Of a stretch of DNA of 64,000 nt, positions 7,806 to 17,230 are shown one piece after another (the first letter of the stretch is position 1; each line of letters opens with the position of its first letter). The notes beneath the pieces were generated by a model. It did not search any database. It was not told where the DNA came from and was given only the letters and a program-made list of their open reading frames with translations. The stretch spans positions 36,029 to 100,028 of the forward strand of contig CANCCJ010000002.1 in NCBI GenBank assembly GCA_947374535.1, in the 5' to 3' direction. Both the position numbers and the translations under genes were made by a program. The stretch is from Comamonadaceae bacterium. Its GTDB lineage: Bacteria; Pseudomonadota; Gammaproteobacteria; Burkholderiales; Burkholderiaceae.

Positions 7806-8928
7806 AAGAGCGCCCCCCACTTAAGTGCATAAAGCCAGCAAGAATAAATACAGACAACGCGTTAAAATACCCCAATGCTCGAATAAAAATCAAAATTGAG
7901 CTAACGTAAATAATTGCATGAAAAAAAATTGCCTTAGGACAAACATTAGCTGCTTTAGTTTGGATCAGCGTAACATAACTTTTTAAAACAAACCCAACCC
8001 ACAAAAATCCAAAAATAACTCCAAACATTCCAAATTCTGTAATGATTTTCAAAAGCAATGTTGCACCTTCATATCTAACTATGTAGTCGCCATTTTTCAT
8101 ATATATATCATTTGAGGCATCCGTAGATGGTTCTAATACGCCCATTTGTCCTAATCCAAAACCTATGTAATTCGATAAATCTAGAGATCTCCACATCTCG
8201 TCTACAGATGCTAAAAAATAAGCATTTTCAATAGTCTGACCAGACACAAGGGGCAGTCTATTTAAAAAATAGGATATATCGTTGGTGTTGATTAAGGCAA
8301 ATCCAAATGTCAACAAAAAGATCATCTTAACCGGAGAAAACGCCAAATATAACAAAACAGAAACGAACGAAATTAAGCTGCCAATTACATAAGAGTATGC
8401 AACCATACAAATGCAAAAAATCTTCCCTATAACGTTATCATTTAATATAAGAAATGAAATAAAGAACGGTGCGAAAAGAATCGCAAAATGTGACGGCTCA
8501 GAGAAAAATAACACAGACTTTTCATATTCTCGACCGAATGGTGAAAACCCAAATGCTGAAGCCAAAGCTGAAATCATAAATAATACTAATATATTTACAA
8601 TCGAGCCATTGAAGCAGCCAATATTAATTTTATTTATTTTGTTCAAAAACACCCTAGAAGTTAAAATCAATATTAAAACCCCCACCAAATGCATAAAAAA
8701 TCGAATAAAATCTTGAGATAAATCAGGCGTCAATATTGACGCAATAAAATAATGAAGAATAAAAAACAACAACAATATAAATTCAGTTTTTTTTACTTTG
8801 CAATTCTTATAGTTTAAAGCTAAGTACATTAAAGAAGCTAGAAAAAAATACGGAGCCGTGCTAGGTGCGTGAATTAATTGTCCGATTGCTGGCGGTATAA
8901 ATAACAGTAAAAAAACATCAACGAACAT
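7792..8928 (-). CDS. wzy: Wzy-like O-antigen polymerase (multi-pass membrane protein)
   Basis: 378-aa very hydrophobic protein with about ten predicted membrane segments and one larger polar loop around residues 235-285 (between LPLVSGQTIENAYF and IVRYEGATLLLK). This is the usual shape of Wzy polymerases, which link lipid-linked repeats in the periplasm. There is no sequence motif to prove it. The assignment rests on topology, on the position between an RfbV-like transferase and a GT9-like transferase, and on Wzx and Wzz being present in the same operon while no other polymerase candidate is. AT-rich and rich in rare-looking codons. Confidence 0.75.
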   Translation of the reverse strand: MFVDVFLLLFIPPAIGQLIHAPSTAPYFFLASLMYLALNYKNCKVKKTEFILLLFFILHYFIASILTPDLSQDFIRFFMHLVGVLILILTSRVFLNKINKINIGCFNGSIVNILVLFMISALASAFGFSPFGREYEKSVLFFSEPSHFAILFAPFFISFLILNDNVIGKIFCICMVAYSYVIGSLISFVSVLLYLAFSPVKMIFLLTFGFALINTNDISYFLNRLPLVSGQTIENAYFLASVDEMWRSLDLSNYIGFGLGQMGVLEPSTDASNDIYMKNGDYIVRYEGATLLLKIITEFGMFGVIFGFLWVGFVLKSYVTLIQTKAANVCPKAIFFHAIIYVSSILIFIRALGYFNALSVFILAGFMHLSGGRSCEED

Positions 8929-9922
8929 ATCTAAGCGCCAATTTTATAAAATAGCCGCCAGCCAGAATTGGTGAAATTAATATACCCACAACAATAGGGA
9001 TTAATGGATAATTTGTCTTTTCACGCAAAGCTATTAAATATTTCAATGTAATATTTATATTTGCCAAATCGAACAACATCTTTGCCAAAAGCCGACTTAA
9101 ATATTTGAAGTTGTGCTCTCTTCTCAAGAGATTTTTTATTTCATTACTTATACGCTTATCATTAAATATTTCACAAATAGCAATATATCCATTAATATCC
9201 ACCAATGCGCGTTGAGCCCAATTTTTCATGAAAGAATCATTCCCACCACGTGAACAAACAATAACTTCACTTTTATATGTGAATCTACCGCCATTTTTAA
9301 TCATCGCAAATATAACTGCAACATGTGAATATAATGTTTCCATATAAATTAAATTAATTTCAGAAGCATCCCACTTATCTCGACGAACGACTATAGTGCT
9401 GAGATAACTAAAGACACCGCCAAGCGTTTTACATTTAGAAATATATGATGCAAAATCTTGAGTGCTGTCTAAAACATGCTCATACTCAAAATCACCAACC
9501 CATGATGATAATAATAGATGATTCATTTGGAAATCACAATTATATCTATTAAATAAGAAAACATCCGCAGGATTTTCATTTAACGCCTTTAGTACCGTGC
9601 TAACAGCTCCATTCGCTAATTTATCATCACTCCCCATAAGCCAACAAAAATCACCTCGAGAAACATTAACGGACATTAAATAATTTCTGTCCGCTCCTAC
9701 ATTTCTAGGCCAGCAAAAGTATCGTATATTTTTGTATCTTGATTTATACTCTTTTACTACTTCCGACGTGTTATCACTTGACGCATTATCAGAAATAACT
9801 ATTTCAATAATGGACGGATCTGCCTGCGACAATATGCTATTAAGTAGCTCGCGCAAAAAAGGCGCGCGATTATATGTGGGTATACAAATTGACAATTTAT
9901 ACATCGTACAGTCACAACCCAT
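8918..9922 (-). CDS. rfbV: GT2 glycosyltransferase resembling RfbV (tyvelosyl/abequosyl transferase)
   Basis: GT-A fold family 2 transferase, 334 aa. N-terminal LSICIPTYNRAPFLRELL and VISDNASSDNT bind the nucleotide; MGSDDKLAN holds the DxD-like acid pair. The segment GGVFSYLSTIVVRRDKWD and the later GGNDSF closely recall Salmonella RfbV, which adds the 3,6-dideoxyhexose branch. The gene also sits after the wzx flippase and the rfbS/rfbE genes, as rfbV does in Salmonella group D. Transfer of tyvelose from CDP-tyvelose is inferred. ATG 9922 has AAGGAG upstream (spacing somewhat long); ATG 9904 is a later alternative without a clear ribosome site. Confidence 0.8.
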   Translation of the reverse strand: MGCDCTMYKLSICIPTYNRAPFLRELLNSILSQADPSIIEIVISDNASSDNTSEVVKEYKSRYKNIRYFCWPRNVGADRNYLMSVNVSRGDFCWLMGSDDKLANGAVSTVLKALNENPADVFLFNRYNCDFQMNHLLLSSWVGDFEYEHVLDSTQDFASYISKCKTLGGVFSYLSTIVVRRDKWDASEINLIYMETLYSHVAVIFAMIKNGGRFTYKSEVIVCSRGGNDSFMKNWAQRALVDINGYIAICEIFNDKRISNEIKNLLRREHNFKYLSRLLAKMLFDLANINITLKYLIALREKTNYPLIPIVVGILISPILAGGYFIKLALRYVR

Positions 9923-11225
9923 TTAATCTATAACTCCTTATTACTATCAATGGCAATGACCACGAGACAGTTATCAAAAAAGATGCACTTAGTGCGAATA
10001 AAACTCCATATATACCGAAAGATGGCACTAGAAGCAATTGCAATGAAATACAGATGACGGCCTGCAACGGCACTAATATAAGAAATGAGTTTAAACTACT
10101 AGCACATTGAAGAACCATCGCAAATGCATCTGTCCAAATACGAATTATTTGATATGCGCCCAAAATCAATATAAATCCTATTGGAACTACAATGTTTTTA
10201 TTAGGCATTAATAATTCCACAAAAAAAGGCATCAACCAAATCAACAAAATAGTACAAAAAGAAGTAAGCAGCAGCCCAGAAATCAATATATTTTTGATAT
10301 GAGATTTAACCGGTACCCAGTTATTTTTTGCCAATGCTTCAGCCAAAATTGGCCAGAGCGCGGAAAGTACAGCATTATAAATAAAAAAAGAGATGCCAAA
10401 AATCTTAGTAGCAACACTATATACGGCAATATCATATGCAGTCAAATATTGCGACATTATAATGTAATCAATTTGCAAAACCCCCGCAGCTACAACTGAA
10501 AAAAACCAAAACTTCAATCCTCTATTTAATATTGGTTTAAACTCACGTATTAATAATGTGTTATTTTTTTTTGAATTAATGGAATCTTTAAATAGACAAT
10601 TTAGCAGCGAGATTGTTGGTATCAAAGCCGTTGGAAAAATGAATATTATTAAATTTGCAAACAATTTATTATCAAATGAAACGTCTTTAACAATTAATAG
10701 ACCTGCCAAAGCCAATAAAGAAGCTATCGCAGGGGCAATATTCGAAAGATGACCTCGCTGCTCTGCATACCAAACCTTATATATAACTCCACCAAGTGCA
10801 GCGCAAATAGAAAGAGTTGATGTAACAAAAAATAACTTAGTTTTCTGAATGTCAGATAAAAATTCTGCTTGTTTTAGTAGTAAAGGGCCAAAATAGGAAC
10901 TAGTAAAATATAAAAATGCAAGTGTCAAACAACCTAAAAAAACTGCCAATTGGCTGCTTGCCATTACTAAGTGGCTATAAATTTTATTATTTGCTCTCGC
11001 TTCAGAAATGTAATTTTGTACACTTGAACCGACCCCAAAATCGGCCAACATAAACCAGCCAGTCATGCTGGTTAGCAATACAAATACAGCGTAATTTTCC
11101 AATCCAAGATTGTCCATCAAAAGTCGTACACTGGCTAATGTCGATAAGGCCATGACTGCTCTACTAATCCAAGCGACACCTGCAACGATTAGGTGTTCTG
11201 GAATTTTAGAAAAACTAAATCGCAT
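9912..11225 (-). CDS. wzx: Wzx O-antigen flippase (MOP/polysaccharide transporter family)
   Basis: 437-aa integral membrane protein with about twelve hydrophobic segments. The N-terminal region WISRAVMALSTLASVRLLMDNLG and FGVGSSVQNYISEARANNK matches the PST-type Wzx family, which moves undecaprenyl-linked repeat units across the inner membrane. It overlaps the rfbE-like gene by 11 bp and precedes the RfbV-like transferase, corresponding to rfbX in the Salmonella order. A nine-A run (coding strand, 10564-10572) lies in the coding sequence, not surprising in so AT-rich a gene. Confidence 0.9.
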   Translation of the reverse strand: MRFSFSKIPEHLIVAGVAWISRAVMALSTLASVRLLMDNLGLENYAVFVLLTSMTGWFMLADFGVGSSVQNYISEARANNKIYSHLVMASSQLAVFLGCLTLAFLYFTSSYFGPLLLKQAEFLSDIQKTKLFFVTSTLSICAALGGVIYKVWYAEQRGHLSNIAPAIASLLALAGLLIVKDVSFDNKLFANLIIFIFPTALIPTISLLNCLFKDSINSKKNNTLLIREFKPILNRGLKFWFFSVVAAGVLQIDYIIMSQYLTAYDIAVYSVATKIFGISFFIYNAVLSALWPILAEALAKNNWVPVKSHIKNILISGLLLTSFCTILLIWLMPFFVELLMPNKNIVVPIGFILILGAYQIIRIWTDAFAMVLQCASSLNSFLILVPLQAVICISLQLLLVPSFGIYGVLFALSASFLITVSWSLPLIVIRSYRLNGL

Positions 11226-12234
11226 TCACCCATTCCATCATGCGTGCAACACCATCCTCAGCTGAGACATAAGGAGCCCATTCTAATAATTGCTTTGCTT
11301 TAGTAATATCTGATACAAATACACGCTGATCACTTTCTCGGACAGGTAATTTTTTATAATGCAATTGTTCACCACCGATTTTTTCAAGGAGCGAGAAGAG
11401 CTCTAAAAGAGAAAGGCTATTGTCAATTCCACCTCCAATGTTAAATGCTTGCCCTTGTGCTTTTTCAATATTACTAACAGCCGCTATATATAGGCTCTTC
11501 ATATCATCGGCATGAAGCACATCTCGCACTTGCTTACCAGTACCTGAGATTGTAAATGGCTCTTTAAGAATGCCTTTCTTATTTTCTATTGCTTTCTGAC
11601 AAAACCAACCTACCCATCCTTGATCGTATGTAGCAAACTGTCGGCCTCCGTACATTGATGAATGACGAAATACAACAGTTTTAATGCCGAAAATTCTTGC
11701 GTAATCTAACATATATTGATCCGCAGCACCTTTGGAGCAACCGTATGGAGAATGAAAACTAAGTTGAACTTGCTCATCAAAACCACTTGGGTACTCAATG
11801 CACTTGTAACGCGATTCGGTTTCTGTATATGAATACTGTTCTAAATCGCCATAAACTTTATTAGTTGACGAATATACAACTATAGCTGAAGGCGCATAAT
11901 CCCGAACCGCTTCCAATAAATTATGAGTCCCCATAACATTTATTTCGAAATCCATTTTCGGATTTGAAATCGATGTAGTCATCGCCACTTGCCCTGCCAA
12001 GTGAAAAATCACGTCAGGCTTTAACGTCCGTATAACACGAGCGATATCGTTATTATTCCTAATATCACCATGTTCAAAGTTGAATTTACCTTGTGACTGT
12101 AACCATGTCAAATTTTCACGCGATCCATTACGGTACAAATTATCAAACACCACCAGATCATCGCCGCGGACTATAGCATCTGCAGCCAAATTACTACCTA
12201 GAAAGCCACACCCCCCGGTGATTAATAATTTCAT
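11215..12234 (-). CDS. rfbE: CDP-paratose 2-epimerase (tyvelose epimerase), RfbE
   Basis: NAD-dependent short-chain dehydrogenase/epimerase, 339 aa, converting CDP-paratose to CDP-tyvelose. Recognisable stretches are LITGGCGFLGSNLA, HLAGQVAMTTSISNP, YSSTNKVYGDLEQYSY, FHSPYGCSKGAADQYMLDYA and FRHSSMYGGRQFATYDQGW. From memory of Salmonella Typhi RfbE these are nearly identical, which makes the function more certain than for most epimerases. Start ATG 12234 overlaps the stop of the preceding rfbS-like gene as ATGA. The product would be the donor for the RfbV-like transferase two genes on. Confidence 0.92.
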   Translation of the reverse strand: MKLLITGGCGFLGSNLAADAIVRGDDLVVFDNLYRNGSRENLTWLQSQGKFNFEHGDIRNNNDIARVIRTLKPDVIFHLAGQVAMTTSISNPKMDFEINVMGTHNLLEAVRDYAPSAIVVYSSTNKVYGDLEQYSYTETESRYKCIEYPSGFDEQVQLSFHSPYGCSKGAADQYMLDYARIFGIKTVVFRHSSMYGGRQFATYDQGWVGWFCQKAIENKKGILKEPFTISGTGKQVRDVLHADDMKSLYIAAVSNIEKAQGQAFNIGGGIDNSLSLLELFSLLEKIGGEQLHYKKLPVRESDQRVFVSDITKAKQLLEWAPYVSAEDGVARMMEWVNAI

Positions 12235-13112
12235 TTTTTACCTTCCATTTCTAACATTTTTTGCAAACCTGATTCAATATCAAATACAGGACTCCATCCA
12301 AGACCTTGCATATAACCAATATCAGCAATGCAACTCATTACTTCATGATCGCGATATGGCACAGCACCAAATAACAATTTGGTTTTTGATGCAGTCAACC
12401 GGTGTGCAGTTTCAACAAAATTTCTAATTGTCGGTGCGATACCTGTTCCAATTTCGACATCCAAGAAATTCTCAAAATTTGAACTTTCTTGAATTAATAC
12501 GTCATAAGCACTAATTACATCGTCAATATAAATGAAATCACGTACTTGATTTCCAGCTGTGAGATTCAGTTCTGCATCATTGCGTAAGCATGTATGTAGT
12601 ATGTGTGAGGTGAACTTTGACTCATCATCTCCAGGACCGTACATATGCTGGAGCAATACGTTAACAAACTTTAATTGATTATTCGAATTAGCAGCAAGCA
12701 TCCCTCCCCACTGAGAAAACTGATGTTTACTAAGTGCATATTCACTCACATGCGAAGGGAGTGCACTACCCGTATTGATAAAGTTAACCGGCTTTGATAT
12801 TTTTCGTATTGCCTGTAATATCACCAAGCCAAGCCGCATATTAGAATCAAAAAGTTGTAAGCTATTCTCATTTTTTCGTCCATAAACACAAGCCGTATGG
12901 ACAATGACATCTGCTTGCACCTTTTTTACAAAATCCTCCACCTCATTATCAGAGGAGCATAATCCAATATCGAAATAAAAATCTTCACCTTTTAACCTAT
13001 CTAATCGTGACGTAGGCCTTAACAGCAGCGACACTTGATGGCCTAGATTCTTCCAATACAGCGCCAGTGAACTACCTAAGAATCCACTAGATCCAGTAAT
13101 GAGTATCTTCAT
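12231..13112 (-). CDS. rfbS: CDP-paratose/abequose synthase (RfbS/RfbJ family)
   Basis: 293-aa NAD(P)H-dependent 4-ketoreductase of the short-chain dehydrogenase family. It shows LITGSSGFLGSSLA at the N-terminus, EYALSKHQF as the Tyr-x3-Lys motif, and MYGPGDDESKFTSHIL and GNQVRDFIYIDDVISAY, which recall RfbJ/RfbS. These reduce CDP-3,6-dideoxy-4-keto-D-glucose to CDP-abequose or CDP-paratose. Because an RfbE epimerase that uses CDP-paratose follows immediately, paratose synthase is the likelier activity; the stereochemical outcome cannot be read from sequence alone. ATG 13112 lies 14 nt after the rfbH stop. Confidence 0.85.
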   Translation of the reverse strand: MKILITGSSGFLGSSLALYWKNLGHQVSLLLRPTSRLDRLKGEDFYFDIGLCSSDNEVEDFVKKVQADVIVHTACVYGRKNENSLQLFDSNMRLGLVILQAIRKISKPVNFINTGSALPSHVSEYALSKHQFSQWGGMLAANSNNQLKFVNVLLQHMYGPGDDESKFTSHILHTCLRNDAELNLTAGNQVRDFIYIDDVISAYDVLIQESSNFENFLDVEIGTGIAPTIRNFVETAHRLTASKTKLLFGAVPYRDHEVMSCIADIGYMQGLGWSPVFDIESGLQKMLEMEGKK

Positions 13113-13126
13113 GGAATACTTTTATA

Positions 13127-14449
13127 TTAAAAGCTCACGCCTAAATAAGATTCAATTTTTTGTGCTGCAAACTCCAGCATTTCTCTTGTTAATGCGGGTT
13201 GAACGCCGATCCAAAAAGTATTGTTCATCACGTTATCTGTATTTGTAAGATCACCACTAATACGATAATTAGCACCAGCCATATACGGCTGACAAGTTAA
13301 GTTTCCTGCAAACAACAAGCGAGTCCCGACTTTGTTTTGGTCTAGGTATGTCAGTAAATCCAATCGTGTAACAGGGCAATTTTCTTTCAGTGTGATTGGA
13401 AACCCAAACCATGAAGGATCTGAATGCTCAGTGGGTTCAGGCAGGTGCACAAACTCTTCGCAGTCTTTCAATCGAGCCTTCAGAAAGGCGAAGTTGTCTT
13501 TGCGGGCCTGGATGAAGGCGGGAGCTTTGTTCAACTGGGCTAGGCCACAAGCCGCCTGCATATCGGTGATCTTGAGGTTGTAGCCTAAGTGGCTGTATGT
13601 GTACTTGTGGTCATAGCCTTCAGGCAGCTTGCCCAGCTTTTGACAAAAGCGTTTGCCGCAGGTGTTGTCTTTGCCGGGAGCGCAGTAGCAGTCGCGGCCC
13701 CAGTCGCGAAAGCTCTCAGCAATGGTTTTGAGTTCATCATTATTAGTAAACACTGCGCCCCCCTCACCCATTGTGATGTGGTGTGCGGGGTAGAAACTTA
13801 GAGTGGCAATGTCGCCAAAGGTGCCCACCATCTGCCCCCGGTAGGTGGTGCCAAGTGCATCGCAACAGTCTTCGACCAGCCACAAGTTGTACTTTTTGCA
13901 AAGGGCCGTAACGACATCGAGATTAAACGGATTGCCTAGGCTGTGCGCCAGCATGATGGCTTTGGTTTTAGGTCCAATGGCTGCTTCGATCTTGCTCGCG
14001 TCGATGTTATGGGTCAGATGGTCTACATCCACAAAAACGGGCACTGCGCCAAACTGAACGATGGGGTTGACCGTGGTGGGAAAACCGGCAGCCACACCAA
14101 TGACCTCATCGCCTTTTTGAATAGCTCGCTCGCCCAGCTTGGGAGAAGTCAAAGTGCTGAAGGCCACCAAATTGGCCGAGGAGCCAGAGTTGACGGTGAT
14201 AAGGTGTTTGATACCAATGAAAGCAGCAAGGTTTTTCTCAAACTCAATATTGAAGCGACCGGTGGTGAGCCAGCCATCCAAAGACGCTTCAACCATGTTT
14301 TTAATTTCTTCAGCGCCAATTACTTTGCCAGATGGAGGAACCACCGACAGTCCAGGGAGAAAGGGTTGGGGGGCCAAAGAAATGGCGGCGTATTCATCGA
14401 CCAGTTTGGCGATTTGCTCACGGAGGGCTTGGGTTTTAGCGTTTTGCAT
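13127..14449 (-). CDS. rfbH: RfbH: CDP-4-keto-6-deoxyglucose 3-dehydrase (E1)
   Basis: 440-aa B6-fold enzyme that uses pyridoxamine phosphate and an iron-sulfur cluster to remove the C3 hydroxyl of CDP-4-keto-6-deoxy-D-glucose. [17 protein letters not shown] carries His at the position of the usual PLP lysine, the hallmark of this dehydrase (AscC/DdhC/RfbH). [19 protein letters not shown] supplies the Cys-rich cluster region. It needs an E3 reductase partner (RfbI/AscD), which is not encoded in the window. ATG 14449 lies 12 nt after the rfbG stop. Composition is intermediate: less AT-rich than the genes that follow it in the transcript. Confidence 0.96.
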   Translation of the reverse strand: MQNAKTQALREQIAKLVDEYAAISLAPQPFLPGLSVVPPSGKVIGAEEIKNMVEASLDGWLTTGRFNIEFEKNLAAFIGIKHLITVNSGSSANLVAFSTLTSPKLGERAIQKGDEVIGVAAGFPTTVNPIVQFGAVPVFVDVDHLTHNIDASKIEAAIGPKTKAIMLAHSLGNPFNLDVVTALCKKYNLWLVEDCCDALGTTYRGQMVGTFGDIATLSFYPAHHITMGEGGAVFTNNDELKTIAESFRDWGRDCYCAPGKDNTCGKRFCQKLGKLPEGYDHKYTYSHLGYNLKITDMQAACGLAQLNKAPAFIQARKDNFAFLKARLKDCEEFVHLPEPTEHSDPSWFGFPITLKENCPVTRLDLLTYLDQNKVGTRLLFAGNLTCQPYMAGANYRISGDLTNTDNVMNNTFWIGVQPALTREMLEFAAQKIESYLGVSF

Positions 14450-14461
14450 AACTTAACTTTT

Positions 14462-15535
14462 TTATTGGGCTAGGGTTTGATAAGCGTGAATTTGGGCCAA
14501 GGTGAGGGCGCGCATATCAGCACCTTCCTGGCGCTGTTTGGCCCAGTCGATGATGAGCGCCAAAGCGTCGTTGAGGCGCAAGACCGGATGCCAATCTAGG
14601 CGACTACGTACCTTGGAGATATCAAGCTTGAGGTAAGTGGCCTCGTGCGGATGTGCCGCAGTGTCTATTTTCCATTGGGCATCTTGCCCCCAGAGCGCGG
14701 CCATTTGCTCAACGATCCAGCCCACCGGCTTGGCGTCTTCGTCATTCGGGCCAAAGTTCCAGCCCTCGGCAAAGTTTGCGCCATGCTCAAACAAACGCTC
14801 TGCCAGCGTAAGGTAGCCGCGCAAGGGTTCCAGCACATGTTGCCAAGGGCGAATGGCATGGGGGTTGCGGATATCGACTTTTTTGCCTTGCTCGAAAGCA
14901 GCAAGAATGTCGGGAATCAAACGGTCTTGCGCCCAATCGCCACCGCCAATTACATTGCCAGCGCGCACTGTAGCCAGCCCCACGCCGTGCTGTTCGTGAT
15001 GATGCGCGTTAAAGAACGAAGAGCGGTAGGCCGCACTGACCAGCTCAGCGCACCCTTTGCTGTTGCTATAGGGGTCGTAGCCGCCCATGGGTTCGTTTTC
15101 ACGGTAGCCCCAGACCCACTCGCGATTTTCGTAGCATTTATCGGTGGTGATGTTGACCACCGCCTTGACACCTAGGCTATGGCGCACCGCCTCCAGTAAA
15201 TGCACGGTACCCATGACGTTGGTGGAGTAGGTTTCTACCGGGTTTTGGTAAGAGTAACGCACCAGTGGTTGCGCAGCCATGTGAATGACGATCTCGGGGC
15301 GGTGCTCGGCAAACACCGCCTGCAGTGCACCGAGGTCGCGTATGTCACCAATGACGCTTGTCATACCTTGGCCCACGCGGGCTACTTTAAACAAGCTGGG
15401 GCTGGTGGGTGGCGCCAGTGCAAAACCCACTACTTTCGCGCCCATAGCCTGAAGCCAGAGGGCCAGCCAGCCACCTTTAAAGCCGGTGTGGCCCGTCAGC
15501 AAAACGCGCTTGTCACTCCAAAAGGCGGGATTCAT
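14462..15535 (-). CDS. rfbG: RfbG: CDP-glucose 4,6-dehydratase
   Basis: Extended short-chain dehydrogenase of about 357 aa producing CDP-4-keto-6-deoxy-D-glucose. [19 protein letters not shown] is the signature N-terminal NAD-binding loop. [31 protein letters not shown] and [15 protein letters not shown] (Tyr-x3-Lys) complete the active site. ATG 15535 overlaps the rfbF stop as ATGA and puts [15 protein letters not shown] at the start, as is usual for the family; the longer in-frame start at 15571 would overlap rfbF by 40 bp and is unlikely. Confidence 0.96.
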   Translation of the reverse strand: MNPAFWSDKRVLLTGHTGFKGGWLALWLQAMGAKVVGFALAPPTSPSLFKVARVGQGMTSVIGDIRDLGALQAVFAEHRPEIVIHMAAQPLVRYSYQNPVETYSTNVMGTVHLLEAVRHSLGVKAVVNITTDKCYENREWVWGYRENEPMGGYDPYSNSKGCAELVSAAYRSSFFNAHHHEQHGVGLATVRAGNVIGGGDWAQDRLIPDILAAFEQGKKVDIRNPHAIRPWQHVLEPLRGYLTLAERLFEHGANFAEGWNFGPNDEDAKPVGWIVEQMAALWGQDAQWKIDTAAHPHEATYLKLDISKVRSRLDWHPVLRLNDALALIIDWAKQRQEGADMRALTLAQIHAYQTLAQ

Positions 15536-16305
15536 GCCCAGAGCTTCCAAGGCGCTTTGCCCGACTGCCACAACTCTTCCAAGTGAACCTTGTCACGCAA
15601 GGTGTCCATGGGCTGCCAAAAGCCGTGGTGGGGAAACGCCGCCAAATTACCCTCTTGAGCTAGACGCTCAAGTGGCTCACGCTCCCAAGTAGTCATATCG
15701 CCTTCAATGTAGTCAATGACCGTCGGCGACAGCACGAAGAAACCACCATTGATCATGGCGCCATCACCTTTGGGCTTCTCCATGAAGCTATTTACTTTGC
15801 TGCCCAACAAGTCCAAGGCACCAAAACGGCCGGGAGGAATTGTGGCAGTCAAAGTGGCTTTGACGTTTTGCGCTTTATGAAAGGCCAGAAGCTCGGTGAT
15901 GTTGACATCACCCACGCCATCGCCATAGGTAAGGCAAAAAGCCTCTTCATCTTTCACGTAGTTGGCAATGCGCTTGACCCTGCCACCGGTCATGGTTTCG
16001 TCGCCTGTATCAACCAGGGTGACTTTCCAGGGCTCGGCATTGCGCTGGTGCACGTCCATGCTGTTTTTGCTCATGTCAAAGGTGACATCGGACATATGCA
16101 AAAAATAGTTCGCAAAGTATTCTTTGATGACATACCCCTTGTAGCCACAACAAATGACAAAATCATTGATGCCGTGGTGAGAGTAGGTCTTCATGATGTG
16201 CCAAAGGATGGGTTTACCACCTATTTCGATCATGGGCTTTGGACGAGTGGAGGTTTCCTCAGAAATACGGGTACCCAAACCACCAGCAAGAATAACTGCT
16301 TTCAT
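15532..16305 (-). CDS. rfbF: RfbF: glucose-1-phosphate cytidylyltransferase
   Basis: Nucleotidyltransferase making CDP-glucose from CTP and glucose 1-phosphate, the entry step to the CDP-3,6-dideoxyhexoses. [18 protein letters not shown] with [12 protein letters not shown] gives the triphosphate-binding loop and catalytic Lys. [10 protein letters not shown] holds the metal Asp, and [12 protein letters not shown] is typical of this subfamily. At 257 aa it has the family length. ATG 16305 has GGAG seven nt upstream; the in-frame GTG 16320 adds five residues without improving the match. The wzz stop lies about 64 nt upstream. Confidence 0.96.
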   Translation of the reverse strand: MKAVILAGGLGTRISEETSTRPKPMIEIGGKPILWHIMKTYSHHGINDFVICCGYKGYVIKEYFANYFLHMSDVTFDMSKNSMDVHQRNAEPWKVTLVDTGDETMTGGRVKRIANYVKDEEAFCLTYGDGVGDVNITELLAFHKAQNVKATLTATIPPGRFGALDLLGSKVNSFMEKPKGDGAMINGGFFVLSPTVIDYIEGDMTTWEREPLERLAQEGNLAAFPHHGFWQPMDTLRDKVHLEELWQSGKAPWKLWA

Positions 16306-16369
16306 TTTTTTACTCCACACTCATATTAATGTTATCGCCATCTCGGAGCTCACCGACTGGACACACTGC

Positions 16370-17230
16370 CTAAACCTCTGCCAATCCAAGCAACTTCCTG
16401 ATGTATGCAACTTTGGCTGCGGCTTCGGCACTCATAACAGCAGACCTCCATGCCTTACGAACAAGCACAAACACTAATAAGGCAAAGCCTGAGGCCAGCG
16501 CAGTCAATAAAACAATCAAGCCAAGCTTTGGCGAAGCCTTGAGTTGCGCCAAGCTGGCTTGCTGCACATACACCTCGTCACCTTTGACCGTCAGGCTTTT
16601 CTTTAGCTCAATGTTTTCTAGCTCTTTACGCGCCACTTCTGCACTTAAAGAGGCGTAATGCTTCATCACCACTTCTAAGCCCGCATCGTTTTGCCCAGCT
16701 TTGCCAATTTGCTTTTGGAGCTGCTCAATGGCGTCGTTAGCGTTTGCAATGATGCGCTCGTTGCTCAAAATGGTTTGCTCTACTTGGTCTTTGTTTTTAC
16801 CTTTGGGCAATAGTTCTTTCAATAAGGCATTCATGGCTGCGGCACCCATTTCCTGTGCGCGCTCTGGGGTGCGAGCCTTGGCAGTGATGGTGGCTAGGCC
16901 TGTTTTTTTGTCAAACTTGCCGATTATTTGTTTGCCCACATAGTCACGGGCGTCTTCTTGAACTCCATCAAACTCGGCCAATAGGCCAAATTTCTCAATG
17001 ATGGGGTCTTGCACAGGGGCCGCGCCAATCAAGGCCAACTCTTGTTCGGTCAAACGAACTATAGCAACTGACTCATACGTTTTAGGCCACAAAAAGCTAA
17101 GGCCCACAGCCAATACAGCAGCAACCAAAGGGCCAAACACCAACAGCTTCCATGATTCAGCCAAAGTGACCAAGATGTCTAGCAGGCTAATTTCGTTTTC
17201 TTCGTGGCTATAAACGGCTTGTTCTGTCAT
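16370..17230 (-). CDS. wzz: Wzz O-antigen chain-length determinant
   Basis: 286-aa polysaccharide co-polymerase of the inner membrane that sets the modal O-chain length together with Wzy. It has the two-membrane-segment layout, TM1 at about residues 29-48 and TM2 at about 236-257, with a largely helical periplasmic region between. The N-terminal [16 protein letters not shown] is the Wzz-domain start. ATG 17230 overlaps the uppS stop as ATGA, tying its translation to the undecaprenyl diphosphate synthase. TM2 is followed by a cytoplasmic tail of roughly 29 residues, longer than in many Wzz proteins. Confidence 0.9.
   Translation of the reverse strand: MTEQAVYSHEENEISLLDILVTLAESWKLLVFGPLVAAVLAVGLSFLWPKTYESVAIVRLTEQELALIGAAPVQDPIIEKFGLLAEFDGVQEDARDYVGKQIIGKFDKKTGLATITAKARTPERAQEMGAAAMNALLKELLPKGKNKDQVEQTILSNERIIANANDAIEQLQKQIGKAGQNDAGLEVVMKHYASLSAEVARKELENIELKKSLTVKGDEVYVQQASLAQLKASPKLGLIVLLTALASGFALLVFVLVRKAWRSAVMSAEAAAKVAYIRKLLGLAEV

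Noticed and set aside
10564..10572. Nine-A tract in wzx as a phase-variation switch
   Set aside because: The surrounding gene is so AT-rich that such a run is expected; kept only as a note, unlike the G9 tract in wbuB.
13690..13830. Possible inactive aminotransferase because RfbH lacks the PLP lysine
   Set aside because: Histidine at that position is normal for the E1 dehydrase family, not a defect.
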